Assembly: GCF_026339735.1 (NCBI RefSeq)
Contig: NZ_JAPEQG010000001.1
Coordinates: forward strand, 3,472,001-3,536,000
Length of the DNA stretch: 64,000 nucleotides
From: Streptomyces sp. NBC_01669
GTDB taxonomy: Bacteria; Actinomycetota; Actinomycetes; Streptomycetales; Streptomycetaceae
Direction: 5' to 3'
Part shown: positions 55,390 through 64,000 of the stretch, in pieces
Layout of the letters: each line of letters starts with the position of its first letter
Numbering within the stretch: the first letter of the stretch is position 1
The notes under the pieces: generated by a model
Told to the model about the DNA's origin: nothing
The model's database searches: none
The model's input: the letters and a program-made list of their open reading frames with translations, nothing else
Made by a program: the position numbers and the translations under genes

Positions 55390-55655
55390 TCGGCCTCCTC
55401 GGCGAACACCTCGTCGAAGACCTGCCGCGCCCGCTGACGGGCCTGCTCGGAGACCGGCCCCTTGCGGTTCTCGTAGTCCGCCAGATACTCGTCCAGCACC
55501 TGCCCGCGCAGCTCACGCTCGACCGCCGCGGCGATGAATGCGGAGAACTCCCGCTTGCCCACCCGCGCGCGGATCGCCTCCGCGGTCCCCTCCGGCAGCG
55601 ACAGGCTCACCCGCGTCGCCGGCCCTTCCCCGATGCTGTACGTCGTCTCAGCCAT
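55371..55655 (-). CDS. Antitoxin partner of the PIN protein
   Basis: A 94-aa protein starting MAETTYSIGEGPATRVSLSL, with GGGGGG just before the ATG. The N-terminal half resembles a ribbon-helix-helix unit (RVSLSLPEGTAEAIRARVGK, REFSAFIAAAVERELRG) and the acidic C-terminal helices (VSEQARQRARQVFDEVFAEE) should wrap the toxin. It likely represses its own operon. The frame upstream of this Met is a shadow. Confidence 0.82.
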   Translation of the reverse strand: MAETTYSIGEGPATRVSLSLPEGTAEAIRARVGKREFSAFIAAAVERELRGQVLDEYLADYENRKGPVSEQARQRARQVFDEVFAEEAEWPAAS

Positions 55656-55820
55656 ACCCCCCAGTGTGTCAAACGAGTAGGAAAAGCGCGACGGCCCACG
55701 CTCCCGCCACCCGCGCGGGGAGCCACCCGGGGAAGAGTCGCCCGCCCCGCCCACCCCCTCTCGTCGCGCACCGCACGGTCCGCGACTCAGCACGGGAGCT
55801 GGCCGCCGTCCCAGCACGAT

Positions 55821-55982
55821 CCCAGCACGGCAGGGATGAGCAGGGGTGATGACAGGTGACGAGGGGCCAGGTTTCCCAGCACCATCCCAGCACGGGATAA
55901 AACCAGGGGCCCGACTCCGAAGAGTCGGACCCCTTTTGACCTGTATGTTTGCCAGATCAGCGACGTGCCGGTAAGGCGTCCG

Positions 55983-56000
<18 letters not shown>
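55821..56000. repeat. Long repeat copy A at the true ychF 3' end
   Basis: About 180 nt matching 53183-53361, with roughly five of every six bases the same by eye. It contains ATCCCAGCACGG at 55819-55830 and 55884-55895, the ychF terminator, and the last codons of ychF. It is the right end of the second island against the intact ychF gene. Confidence 0.85.
55906..55933 (-). terminator. Terminator after ychF
   Basis: A 12-bp stem with one mismatch (55906-55917 with 55922-55933), loop CGAA. On the minus strand it is followed by a U-rich tail (complement of 55899-55902). It lies about 50 nt past the ychF stop and inside repeat copy A. Confidence 0.8.
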
Positions 56001-57071
<1,071 letters not shown>

Positions 57072-57265
57072 GTTGGCGACTTCCTGCAGTAAGGATGGAT
57101 GGGCCGATTCTCCAGTTTACGGGCGGGGGCAAGCGGGTAATCACAGATCCGGCCCGAGCCGATCCGGTTCCCGTTCGGCCAGGTGGCATCGAACTCATCG
57201 CCAAGGTCACCCAAAGGGCGTGTCCCACGCCTCTGTCCTCCCGCTTCGCGACCTACGTTGTCCCG

Positions 57266-57856
57266 GTGGAGCAGCCCAGAACACGTCCCCCTCGGCACCG
57301 GCAGTCGCCTCAGCAGCCCCCGCTGTCCCCGCAGGGCACCCTCGACGAGGCCGACGCCGTCTATCGGACTGTGGGCTCGCCCCGCCCCCGGGCACGCCCG
57401 GTGCCGCCCGCCGTGCTCGCGCTGCGCCGGCTGCCCAGTCCTCGGCTCACCGGCATCGGTGCCGGATTGTTCGCCGCCGCCGTCATGTTCTCGCTGGCCT
57501 GCCTCGACTGGCTGCTGTTCGACGGTTCGCCGGTGGTGTACGGGGTGCTGTTCCTGCCGGTCAGCGCGCTGACCGCACTGTGGGTGCGGCCGGCGGATCT
57601 GGTGACCGCACCGATCAGCGTGCCGATCGCGTTCGCCGTCGGTGTGATTCCGATCTCCGGCGGAACGGGCGGCTTCGGCGGGCAGACGATGGCGGTCGTC
57701 ACCGCACTCGCCGTCCATGCCGGCTGGCTGTACGGCGGCACGCTCGTCGCGGGGCTCATCGCCACCGTGCGCAAGGTCCGGCTGATGCGGCAGCGCCGGC
57801 GGCGGATGCTGCTGGCCGCGCGGACGGCACGGTCCACCCGGCGTCCGAAGGGTTAG
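57266..57856 (+). CDS. DUF6542-like membrane protein
   Basis: A 196-aa protein: an approximately 60-residue Pro/Arg-rich cytoplasmic start, then four probable helices ([78 protein letters not shown]) and a basic tail. The GTG at 57266 is preferred; no Shine-Dalgarno sequence is visible, but TACGTT lies 6 nt upstream, so a leaderless mRNA is possible. The open frame extends back to 57095. Function unknown. Confidence 0.75.
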   Translation: MEQPRTRPPRHRQSPQQPPLSPQGTLDEADAVYRTVGSPRPRARPVPPAVLALRRLPSPRLTGIGAGLFAAAVMFSLACLDWLLFDGSPVVYGVLFLPVSALTALWVRPADLVTAPISVPIAFAVGVIPISGGTGGFGGQTMAVVTALAVHAGWLYGGTLVAGLIATVRKVRLMRQRRRRMLLAARTARSTRRPKG

Positions 57857-57865
57857 CTCCCCCGG

Positions 57866-58603
57866 TCAGCTGCCTGCCGCGGCCATGGCCGCGCCGACGA
57901 TGCCCGCGTTGTTCTGCAGCTCCGCGGGGATCATCTCGGCCCGTACGTGGTCGATCAACGGCAGGAACTTGTCCGCCTTGCGGCTGACTCCGCCGCCGAT
58001 GATGAAGAGCTCGGGCGAGAACAGCATCTCCACGTGGGTCAGGTACCTCTGCACCCGGTGCGCCCAGTGGTGCCAGCTCAGGTCCTCGTCCTCCTTGACC
58101 TTCGTGGAGGCGTGCTTCTCGGCGTCGTGTCCGTTCAGCTCCAGATGGCCGAGTTCGGTGTTGGGCACGAGCTGCCCGTCGATGAAGACAGCGCTGCCGA
58201 TCCCCGTACCGAACGTCAGCATGATCACGGTCCCCTTGCGGCCGCGCCCGGCGCCGAACGTCATCTCGGCGATTCCCGCCGCGTCGGCGTCGTTGAGGAC
58301 GGTCACCGGAAGGCTCAGCTTGTTACTGAGGAGGGTACGGGCGTCGGTGTCGATCCAGCCCTTGTCGACATTGGCCGCTGTGCGGGTGACACCGCTGGTG
58401 ACTACGCCCGGGAAGGTGATGCCGACCGGTCCCGACCAGTCGAAGTGGCCGACCACCTCGGCCACGCTGTCGGCCACGACCTCGGGCGTGGCCGGGTGCG
58501 GTGTCAGTACTTTGTGGCGCTCCTGCGCCAGGTCTCCGCGGTCCAGGTCCACGGGAGCACCCTTGATCCCGGATCCGCCGATGTCCACGCCGAAGATCTG
58601 CAT
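57866..58603 (-). CDS. ppgK: Polyphosphate glucokinase
   Basis: A 245-aa ROK-like kinase that phosphorylates glucose with polyphosphate or ATP. The phosphate-binding [10 protein letters not shown] is at the N-terminus, with [12 protein letters not shown] and [17 protein letters not shown] in the middle and [13 protein letters not shown] near the end. [10 protein letters not shown] at 58603 is chosen as start; the upstream extension is Pro/Gly-rich and unlikely. Length matches PpgK. It could use glucose released by the GH1 enzyme of this window, though the two are not linked in an operon. Confidence 0.93.
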   Translation of the reverse strand: MQIFGVDIGGSGIKGAPVDLDRGDLAQERHKVLTPHPATPEVVADSVAEVVGHFDWSGPVGITFPGVVTSGVTRTAANVDKGWIDTDARTLLSNKLSLPVTVLNDADAAGIAEMTFGAGRGRKGTVIMLTFGTGIGSAVFIDGQLVPNTELGHLELNGHDAEKHASTKVKEDEDLSWHHWAHRVQRYLTHVEMLFSPELFIIGGGVSRKADKFLPLIDHVRAEMIPAELQNNAGIVGAAMAAAGS

Positions 58604-58730
58604 GCGACCCACGGTACGGGCCCGCGCCGCACCGCGCCCCACTTCCCGGGGCACGGGCCCGCACCCCGGGGGGTGACGCACGGGGTGAGAGGCCGCCCCA
58701 CCCATGTGCGCGGCCTCCTGCACCAGGTCG

Positions 58731-59747
58731 TTACTTCGCGGAGAGCGCTTCAGCCTCGGCGCGCAGGTCCCGGCGGAGCTCCTTGGGCAGCGAGAAGGTG
58801 ATCGACTCGTCGGCCGTCTTCACCGTCTCCACGTCTGCGTAGCCACGCTCGGCCAGCCACTCCAGTACGCCGTCGACCAGCACGTCGGGGACGGAGGCGC
58901 CGGAGGTGAGGCCGACCGTGGTGACGCCCTCCAGCCAGGCCTCGTCGATCTCGTGCGCGAAGTCCACCAGATGGGCGGCGGGGGCGCCCGCGTCGAGGGC
59001 GACCTCGACCATGCGGATCGAGTTCGAGGAGTTCTTGGAGCCGACGACGATGACCAGCTCGGCGTCCTCGGCCAGCTTCTTCACCGCGATCTGGCGGTTC
59101 TGCGTGGCGTAGCAGATGTCGTCGCTCGGCGGCGAGAGGAGCTGCGGGAACTTCTCCTTCAGCGCGTCCACCGTCTCCATCGTCTCGTCGACCGAGAGCG
59201 TGGTCTGGGAGAGCCAGACGACCTTCGACTCGTCGCGCACGGAGACATGGGCGACGTCCTCGGGGCCGTCGACCAGGGTGATGTGGTCGGGCGCCTCGCC
59301 GCTCGTGCCGATGACTTCCTCGTGGCCCTCGTGGCCGATCAGGAGGATGTCGTAGTCCTCCTTGGCGAACCGGACCGCTTCCTTGTGGACCTTGGTGACC
59401 AGCGGGCACGTCGCGTCGATCGTGGCGAGCTTGCGCTCGGCGGCCTCGGCGTGGACGGTCGGTGCGACGCCGTGCGCGGAGAACATCACGATGGAGCCCT
59501 CGGGGACCTCCGCGGTGACGTCGACGAAGATCGCGCCCTTCTTCTCCAGCGTCTGCACGACGTACTTGTTGTGCACGATCTCGTGGCGGACGTAGATCGG
59601 GGCCCCGTACTGCTCCAGGGCCTTCTCGACGGCGATCACGGCACGGTCCACGCCCGCGCAGTAGCCACGTGGCGCGGCGAGCAGGACGCGGCGTGTGGCG
59701 CCCGCACTCGGGTCGGTGGCGGGTGACGGGCTGGGCGTAGCAGTCAT
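58731..59747 (-). CDS. ispH: 4-hydroxy-3-methylbut-2-enyl diphosphate reductase
   Basis: A 338-aa [4Fe-4S] enzyme of the last step of the MEP isoprenoid pathway (HMBPP to IPP and DMAPP). The cluster Cys residues are in [16 protein letters not shown] and [10 protein letters not shown]; the catalytic Glu region is [10 protein letters not shown] and substrate residues are in [20 protein letters not shown] at 59747 is chosen, with other Met codons possible at 59756 and 59810. An Ala/Pro/Ser stretch of about 20 residues precedes the fold. Confidence 0.95.
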   Translation of the reverse strand: MTATPSPSPATDPSAGATRRVLLAAPRGYCAGVDRAVIAVEKALEQYGAPIYVRHEIVHNKYVVQTLEKKGAIFVDVTAEVPEGSIVMFSAHGVAPTVHAEAAERKLATIDATCPLVTKVHKEAVRFAKEDYDILLIGHEGHEEVIGTSGEAPDHITLVDGPEDVAHVSVRDESKVVWLSQTTLSVDETMETVDALKEKFPQLLSPPSDDICYATQNRQIAVKKLAEDAELVIVVGSKNSSNSIRMVEVALDAGAPAAHLVDFAHEIDEAWLEGVTTVGLTSGASVPDVLVDGVLEWLAERGYADVETVKTADESITFSLPKELRRDLRAEAEALSAK

Positions 59748-59871
59748 GCGTCCCATCGTAAGGCCGTGCCGAACAGGCGCGGGATCAGCCGGGTCGGGAG
59801 ACTTGCCCATACGCGACGTACGCCACGTACGCCCCGTACGCGACTGTGTCCGCGCGATCTACGGAGGGCTC

Positions 59872-61218
59872 ATGGCCGGCAGCGGTACGGACAGGGCGGG
59901 ACTGCACCGGACGCTCGGGTTCCGGGATCTGGTGGTGTACGGGCTGCTGTTCATCGCGCCCATGGCGCCTGTCGGCATCTTCGGCACGCTCGACGCGAAA
60001 TCGGACGGTGCGGTCGCGCTCGTGTACGTCGCGGCGACCGTCGTCATGGCGTTCACCGCTTTCAGTTACGCCCAGATGGTGCGGGTCGCGCCGCTGGCCG
60101 GTTCGGTCTTCGCGTATGCGCGCAAGGGGCTCGGGGAGGGGCCCGGGTTCATCGCCGGGTGGATGGCGATGCTGGACTATCTGCTGATCCCGGCGGTCGC
60201 CTATCTCTTCTCCGGGATCGCGATGAACTCGCTGGTGCCGTCGGTGTCGCGGTGGGTCTGGACGGCGCTCGCGGTGGTCGTCACCACGCTGCTCAACCTG
60301 TGGGGGGTGCGGGCTGCCGCCCGGGTCGGCTTCGCGGTGCTGGCGATGGAGATCGCGGTGCTGGGGGTGTTCCTGGTCTCGGCGGTGGTCGTGCTCGTGC
60401 GGGACGGGGCGCAACGCGGCTGGTGGACGCCGTTCACCGGGGACTCCGGCTTCTCGACGTCGGCGGTGCTGGGCGCGGTGTCGGTGGCCGTGCTCTCGTA
60501 CCTGGGCTTCGACGCCATCGCCTCGTTCGCGGAGGAGGCCACCGGGGGCTCGGAGAAGGTGGCGCGGGCGGTGCTGTTCTGTCTGGTGATCGCGGGGGTG
60601 CTGTTCGTGGCGCAGGGCTATCTGGCGTCCCTGCTGGAGCCGATGACGTCGGCGGAGCTGGCCGCCCATCCGGCCAGGCAAGGGTCCGCCTTCTACGACA
60701 CGGTGGACTTCGCCGTCGGCGCCTGGCTGCACGATCTGGTGGCGGTCAGCAAGGCGATCGGGGCGGCGTTCGCGGCGCTGGCCGGGCAGGCGGCGGCGGG
60801 GCGGCTGCTGTTCGCGATGGCCAGGGAGCAGCGGCTGCCCTCGATCCTGGCCCGGGTCGACCCGCGGTCCGGGGTACCGCGGACCGCGATCCTGATCGCC
60901 GCGGGCGTGACGCTGGTGGCGGCGGTCTGGGCGGCCCGGCGCGCCGACGGCCTCGACCGTCTGGTGTCGGTCGTCGACATCGGTGCGCTGACGGCGTTCG
61001 TACTGCTGCACGCGTCGGTGATCGGCTGGTTCGCCGTACGCCGGATGGACGGGCCGCCCAGCTGGTGGCGGCACGTGCTGGTGCCGGTGGTGGGTGCGGG
61101 GGTGCTGGTCGCGGTGATCGCGGAGGCGACGGCGAGCGCTCAGGTGGTGGGGGTCTTCTGGCTGGCGGTGGGGATCGTCGTCCTGGCGTTGCAGTGGGGG
61201 CGGCAACCGGCTGCATGA
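59872..61218 (+). CDS. APC-family amino acid permease
   Basis: A 448-aa transporter with about 12 helices. The N-terminal [20 protein letters not shown] and the following PVGIFG are typical of APC/GABA-permease-like proteins, as are [20 protein letters not shown] and [19 protein letters not shown] lies 6 nt before the ATG. It diverges from ispH and is followed by a strong terminator. The substrate, probably an amino acid or amine, cannot be read from the sequence. Confidence 0.9.
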   Translation: MAGSGTDRAGLHRTLGFRDLVVYGLLFIAPMAPVGIFGTLDAKSDGAVALVYVAATVVMAFTAFSYAQMVRVAPLAGSVFAYARKGLGEGPGFIAGWMAMLDYLLIPAVAYLFSGIAMNSLVPSVSRWVWTALAVVVTTLLNLWGVRAAARVGFAVLAMEIAVLGVFLVSAVVVLVRDGAQRGWWTPFTGDSGFSTSAVLGAVSVAVLSYLGFDAIASFAEEATGGSEKVARAVLFCLVIAGVLFVAQGYLASLLEPMTSAELAAHPARQGSAFYDTVDFAVGAWLHDLVAVSKAIGAAFAALAGQAAAGRLLFAMAREQRLPSILARVDPRSGVPRTAILIAAGVTLVAAVWAARRADGLDRLVSVVDIGALTAFVLLHASVIGWFAVRRMDGPPSWWRHVLVPVVGAGVLVAVIAEATASAQVVGVFWLAVGIVVLALQWGRQPAA

Positions 61219-61219
61219 C

Positions 61220-61265
61220 GGCCGCCCCCACGGCAGGGAGCCCACTCCCTGCAGTGGGGGCGGCC
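61220..61265 (+). terminator. Terminator after the APC permease gene
   Basis: Two stacked stems of 12 and 8 bp with a single mismatch between them (61220-61240 with 61245-61265) and a CCCA loop, starting 2 nt after the stop codon. Confidence 0.85.
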
Positions 61266-61330
61266 GGAAGGGCTCTCTCGCGTGTCGTCGGGCTGCCTCG
61301 TTGTCCGTGACGGCGGATACGCTCGCTCGC

Positions 61331-62542
61331 ATGGCTCTCAATACGTCCGCGGAAGCTCCGCTGCCCGTCGGCGAGGTGTCACGGCTGATCGGGGGATGGA
61401 TCGACCGGCTCGGCGCCGTCTGGGTCGAGGGGCAGATCACGCAGTTGTCGCGGCGGCCGGGTGCCGGGGTCGTGTTCCTGACGCTGCGCGACCCGTCGCA
61501 CGACATCTCCGTGAGCGTGACCTGCTTCCGTCAGGTCTTCGACCGAATCGCGGATGTGGTGACGGAGGGTGCCCGGGTCGTCGTCCTCGCCAAGCCCGAG
61601 TGGTACGCGCCCCGCGGCCAGCTGTCCCTGCGGGCCACCGAGATACGGCCGGTCGGCATCGGCGAACTGCTGGTCCGGCTGGAGCAGCTGAAGAAGTCCC
61701 TGGCCGCGGAGGGGCTCTTCGCCCTGGACCGGAAGAAGCCGCTGCCGTTCCTGCCGCAGCTGATCGGTCTGGTGTGCGGTCGGGCGTCGGCGGCCGAGCG
61801 CGACGTGCTGGAGAACGCACGGCGGCGCTGGCCCGCGGTCCGTTTCGAGGTGCGCAACACCGCGGTGCAGGGTGTGCACGCGGTGAACCAGGTGGTCCAG
61901 GCGGTGAAGGAGCTGGACAACCTGCCCGATGTCGATGTGATCATCGTGGCGCGCGGCGGCGGCAGCGTGGAGGACCTGCTGCCTTTCTCGGACGAGCAGC
62001 TCATCCGTACGGTCGCCGAGTGCCGCAAGCCGGTGGTGTCCGCGATCGGACACGAACCGGACTCCCCGCTGCTCGACCTGGTCGCGGATCTGCGGGCGTC
62101 CACGCCGACGGACGCGGCGAAGAAGGTCGTGCCGGACGTGGGCGAGGAGCTGGACCGGGTGCAGCAGCTGCGGGACCGGGCCCTGCGGACCGTACGAGGG
62201 CTGCTCGACCGGGAGGAGCGGGGACTGGCCCACGCGCTCGGCCGGCCCTCCATGCAGCAGCCGCAGCGGATGGTGGACGAGCGTGCGGCGGAGGTCGACG
62301 CGCTGACCGGGCGGAGCCGCCGGGTGCTGGGCCATCTGCTGGACCGGGCGGACTCGGAGCTCGCCCACACCCGGGCGCGGGTCGTCGCGCTGTCGCCAGC
62401 GGCGACGCTGGAGCGCGGGTACGCGGTGCTGCAGCGGCCGGACGGTCATGTGGTCCGCTCTCCGGCCGACGCCGGGGCGCCGGGCGACGAGCTGCGGGCG
62501 CGGGTGTCGGAGGGCGAGTTCACCGTGCGGGTGGCCGAATGA
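61331..62542 (+). CDS. xseA: Exodeoxyribonuclease VII large subunit
   Basis: A 403-aa subunit of the single-strand-specific exonuclease VII. An OB-fold ([20 protein letters not shown]), the catalytic region ([51 protein letters not shown]) and a long coiled coil that binds XseB subunits are in the usual order. [10 protein letters not shown] at 61331 is chosen over a longer open frame from 61301. No ribosome site is obvious; TACGCT lies just upstream, so the mRNA may be leaderless. xseB follows after 66 nt. Confidence 0.95.
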   Translation: MALNTSAEAPLPVGEVSRLIGGWIDRLGAVWVEGQITQLSRRPGAGVVFLTLRDPSHDISVSVTCFRQVFDRIADVVTEGARVVVLAKPEWYAPRGQLSLRATEIRPVGIGELLVRLEQLKKSLAAEGLFALDRKKPLPFLPQLIGLVCGRASAAERDVLENARRRWPAVRFEVRNTAVQGVHAVNQVVQAVKELDNLPDVDVIIVARGGGSVEDLLPFSDEQLIRTVAECRKPVVSAIGHEPDSPLLDLVADLRASTPTDAAKKVVPDVGEELDRVQQLRDRALRTVRGLLDREERGLAHALGRPSMQQPQRMVDERAAEVDALTGRSRRVLGHLLDRADSELAHTRARVVALSPAATLERGYAVLQRPDGHVVRSPADAGAPGDELRARVSEGEFTVRVAE

Positions 62543-62608
62543 CGTACGCGCCGCCCCGCCGTTTCGGCTCGGACCTGGTTGTCGTACCTCACACATAGGG
62601 TGGATCAC

Positions 62609-62866
62609 ATGACGGACGACGCGACAACGGCACCTGCCGCCACGGACACGCTCGGGTACGAGCAGGCGCGGGACGAGCTGATCGAGGTCGTGCGGCGCCT
62701 GGAGGCGGGCGGCACGACGCTGGAGGAGTCGCTCGCGCTGTGGGAGCGCGGCGAGGAGCTGGCCAAGGTGTGCCGGCACTGGCTGCAGGGTGCCCGGGCC
62801 CGGCTGGACGAGGCGCTCGCCCAGCCCGGGAAGGAGCAGCCGGACGGGCAGGGCGACGCGGGCTGA
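62609..62866 (+). CDS. xseB: Exodeoxyribonuclease VII small subunit
   Basis: An 85-aa helical-hairpin subunit: YEQARDELIEVVRRLEAGGT followed by TLEESLALWERGEELAKVCR, the classic XseB signature. The start at 62609 has GGTGGATC upstream. The N-terminal 15 and C-terminal 15 residues are disordered. Confidence 0.95.
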   Translation: MTDDATTAPAATDTLGYEQARDELIEVVRRLEAGGTTLEESLALWERGEELAKVCRHWLQGARARLDEALAQPGKEQPDGQGDAG

Positions 62867-62980
62867 GCCCGGTCCCGGAATAGTTCCGGCGCGCCCGGTG
62901 GTTGTGCGCCTCGTCAGAAGTCGGGGCGGCCGGGCGCACTTCGCACACGATTGTGGAGTGGGTCACTCAGGTCAGGTTTT

Positions 62981-63012
62981 AGTTGAACGTTAACCTACCT
63001 CTCCGTTACGGT
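62981..63012 (+). promoter_or_regulatory. Promoter with overlapping inverted repeat before the nitroreductase gene
   Basis: TTGAAC (62983-62988) and TACGGT (63007-63012) are 18 nt apart. The -35 box lies inside AGTTGAACGTTAACCT (62981-62996), whose halves AGTTGAA and TTAACCT form an imperfect palindrome like MarR-type operators. Confidence 0.6.
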
Positions 63013-63057
63013 CGCCGTATCGCTTGATCCGTATTCGTCCGGAAGGTAATTCGCAAG

Positions 63058-63648
63058 ATGTCCCTCGTTCTTGACCCCGCTGCCCAGGACCTCCTCTTCC
63101 GTGAGGCCCGCACCGCCAACACCTTCACCGACGAGCCGGTCTCCGAGGAGCAGGTCCAGGCGATCTACGACCTGGTCAAGTACGGCCCGACCGCCTTCAA
63201 CCAGTCGCCGCTGCGCGTCGTCCTGGTCCGCTCCGACGACGCCCGCGCGCGCCTCGTGAAGCACATGGCCGAGGGCAACCAGCCGAAGACCTCCACCGCT
63301 CCGCTGGTCGCGATCCTGGCCGCCGACAACGAGTTCCACGACGAGCTCCCGGCCCTGATGCCGCACTTCCCGCAGGCCAAGGACGCGTTCTTCTCCGAGC
63401 GCCCGGTCCGCGAGTCGTCCGCCGCGCTGAACGCCGCCCTGCAGGCCGCGTACTTCATCATCGGCGTCCGCGCCGCCGGCCTGGCCGCCGGCCCGATGAC
63501 CGGCTTCGACGCCGCGGGCATCGAGAAGGAGTTCCTGGACGGCGACCACAGCCTGCTGATGGTCGTCAACATCGGCAAGCCGGGCGAGGACGCCTGGTTC
63601 CCGCGCCTGCCGCGTCTCGCCTACGACGAGGTCATCACGACCGTCTGA
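63058..63648 (+). CDS. RutE/HadB-like nitroreductase (malonic semialdehyde reductase family)
   Basis: A 196-aa FMN-dependent oxidoreductase. The N-terminal FREARTANTFTDEPVSEEQV and KYGPTAFNQSPLRVVLVRS are typical of this branch, in which RutE reduces malonic semialdehyde to 3-hydroxypropionate; the end LPRLAYDEVITTV is also characteristic. No other pyrimidine-degradation gene is nearby, so general detoxification of a reactive carbonyl or nitro compound is equally possible. Transcription probably starts at the promoter at 62981-63012. A long terminator follows. Confidence 0.9.
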   Translation: MSLVLDPAAQDLLFREARTANTFTDEPVSEEQVQAIYDLVKYGPTAFNQSPLRVVLVRSDDARARLVKHMAEGNQPKTSTAPLVAILAADNEFHDELPALMPHFPQAKDAFFSERPVRESSAALNAALQAAYFIIGVRAAGLAAGPMTGFDAAGIEKEFLDGDHSLLMVVNIGKPGEDAWFPRLPRLAYDEVITTV

Positions 63649-63660
63649 GGCATTCCAGCC

Positions 63661-63708
63661 GTACGGAGAAGGGCCCCGGAGCATGTGCTCCGGGGCCCTT
63701 CTCCGTAC
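63661..63708. terminator. Bidirectional terminator
   Basis: A 23-bp perfect inverted repeat (63661-63683 with 63686-63708) separates the nitroreductase gene from a converging gene; the real loop is formed by the innermost bases. Confidence 0.92.
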
Positions 63709-63738
63709 GCCCGTGTGCGGGGCCGTCCGGCTCGCGGC

Positions 63739-64000
63739 TCAGGACGTCCTGAGCGCGGCGGCCATCTCCGCCAGCCGCTCCGTCGACGCCGATCCGGTGA
63801 CGACCGTGGTCGCGCCCTTGTCGTGGCGCACGAGGGCGTCGTACTTCGGGCCCTCCCAGTGCTGCCACGTCTCACCGGCGACCTGCTGCGTGCGCCCGGT
63901 GTTCCGCGCGTCCCGGCTCACCTCGGACACGTACTTCTCCGCCGGGGACGTCGACTGCTCCACCGCGACGTACTTGCCGTCCGGGTCGAGGAAGCCCAGG
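63739..64000 (-). CDS. DUF4245-like protein (partial, C-terminal part)
   Basis: The last 87 codons of a minus-strand gene that runs past the window edge. The visible end reads GFLDPDGKYVAVEQSTSPAE, ETWQHWEGPKYDALVRHDKG and ATTVVTGSASTERLAEMAAA, which matches the end of DUF4245 extracytoplasmic proteins of actinobacteria. Its N-terminus, where a membrane anchor would be, is outside the window. Function unknown. Confidence 0.75.
   Translation of the reverse strand, partial: LGFLDPDGKYVAVEQSTSPAEKYVSEVSRDARNTGRTQQVAGETWQHWEGPKYDALVRHDKGATTVVTGSASTERLAEMAAALRTS

Overview
The window reads as chromosomal DNA of a Streptomyces or very close actinomycete. Base composition is very high in G+C with strong third-position G/C bias. 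The sequence also carries DasR-type (dre) operators, a SARP activator, an anti-sigma-type ATPase, a PP2C/GAF/PAS phosphatase, Tat and lipoprotein signals, and many GTG/TTG starts with 4-bp (GTGA/ATGA) gene overlaps. No tRNA, rRNA, CRISPR array, transposase or integrase was recognised.

Layout. Positions 0.2-6.5 kb hold a five-gene peptide ABC importer operon on the minus strand. Positions 6.6-11.5 kb hold typA and a second, unusually long solute-binding lipoprotein. Positions 11.8-15.6 kb hold a succinate dehydrogenase operon of the Sdh1/fumarate-reductase-like class, preceded by a small protein gene; sdhA carries an in-frame palindromic insertion. Positions 15.6-18.2 kb hold a MarR-MFS-isochorismatase operon. 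Positions 18.3-27.0 kb form a carbohydrate-use locus: LacI regulator, CE7 esterase, sugar ABC importer, GH1 beta-glucosidase and a Tat-exported glucoamylase-like/GH144-type enzyme, with matching LacI operators. Positions 27-35.6 kb contain a membrane-anchored GH18-like protein, a TPM protein next to PspA, the signalling phosphatase, an HATPase and a Nudix protein. Positions 35.6-47.8 kb contain an NCS1 permease with a Cys-rich tail, a GntR regulator, a DasR-type chitinase, a secreted subtilase, a threonine-synthase-like enzyme, a cupin, a repeat protein and a lipoprotein carbonic anhydrase.

Positions 47.9-56.0 kb are accessory DNA. The 3' end of ychF (last residues FRFNV plus stop) occurs three times, at 47891-47908, 53344-53361 and 55983-56000. 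The last two copies lie in an approximately 180-bp repeat with shared terminator and CCCAGCAC repeats. The simplest reading is two related integrative or cis-mobilisable islands inserted in tandem at the 3' end of ychF. The first (about 5.5 kb) encodes a compact system around a 59-residue peptide with eight cysteines: two thioredoxin-fold proteins, a MauE-type membrane protein, an ABC exporter without a C39 peptidase, a type I signal peptidase and a divergent SARP activator. The peptide has an AxA site just before its Cys-rich part, so the locus looks like a dedicated disulfide-rich exported-peptide system. I do not recognise it as described, and it is the main discovery candidate. The second island (about 2.6 kb) carries a DUF1963 protein, a small partner protein, a response-regulator remnant and a PIN/antitoxin pair.

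Positions 56-64 kb return to core genes: ychF, a DUF6542-type membrane protein, ppgK, ispH, an APC permease, xseA, xseB, a RutE-like nitroreductase and a partial DUF4245-like lipoprotein.
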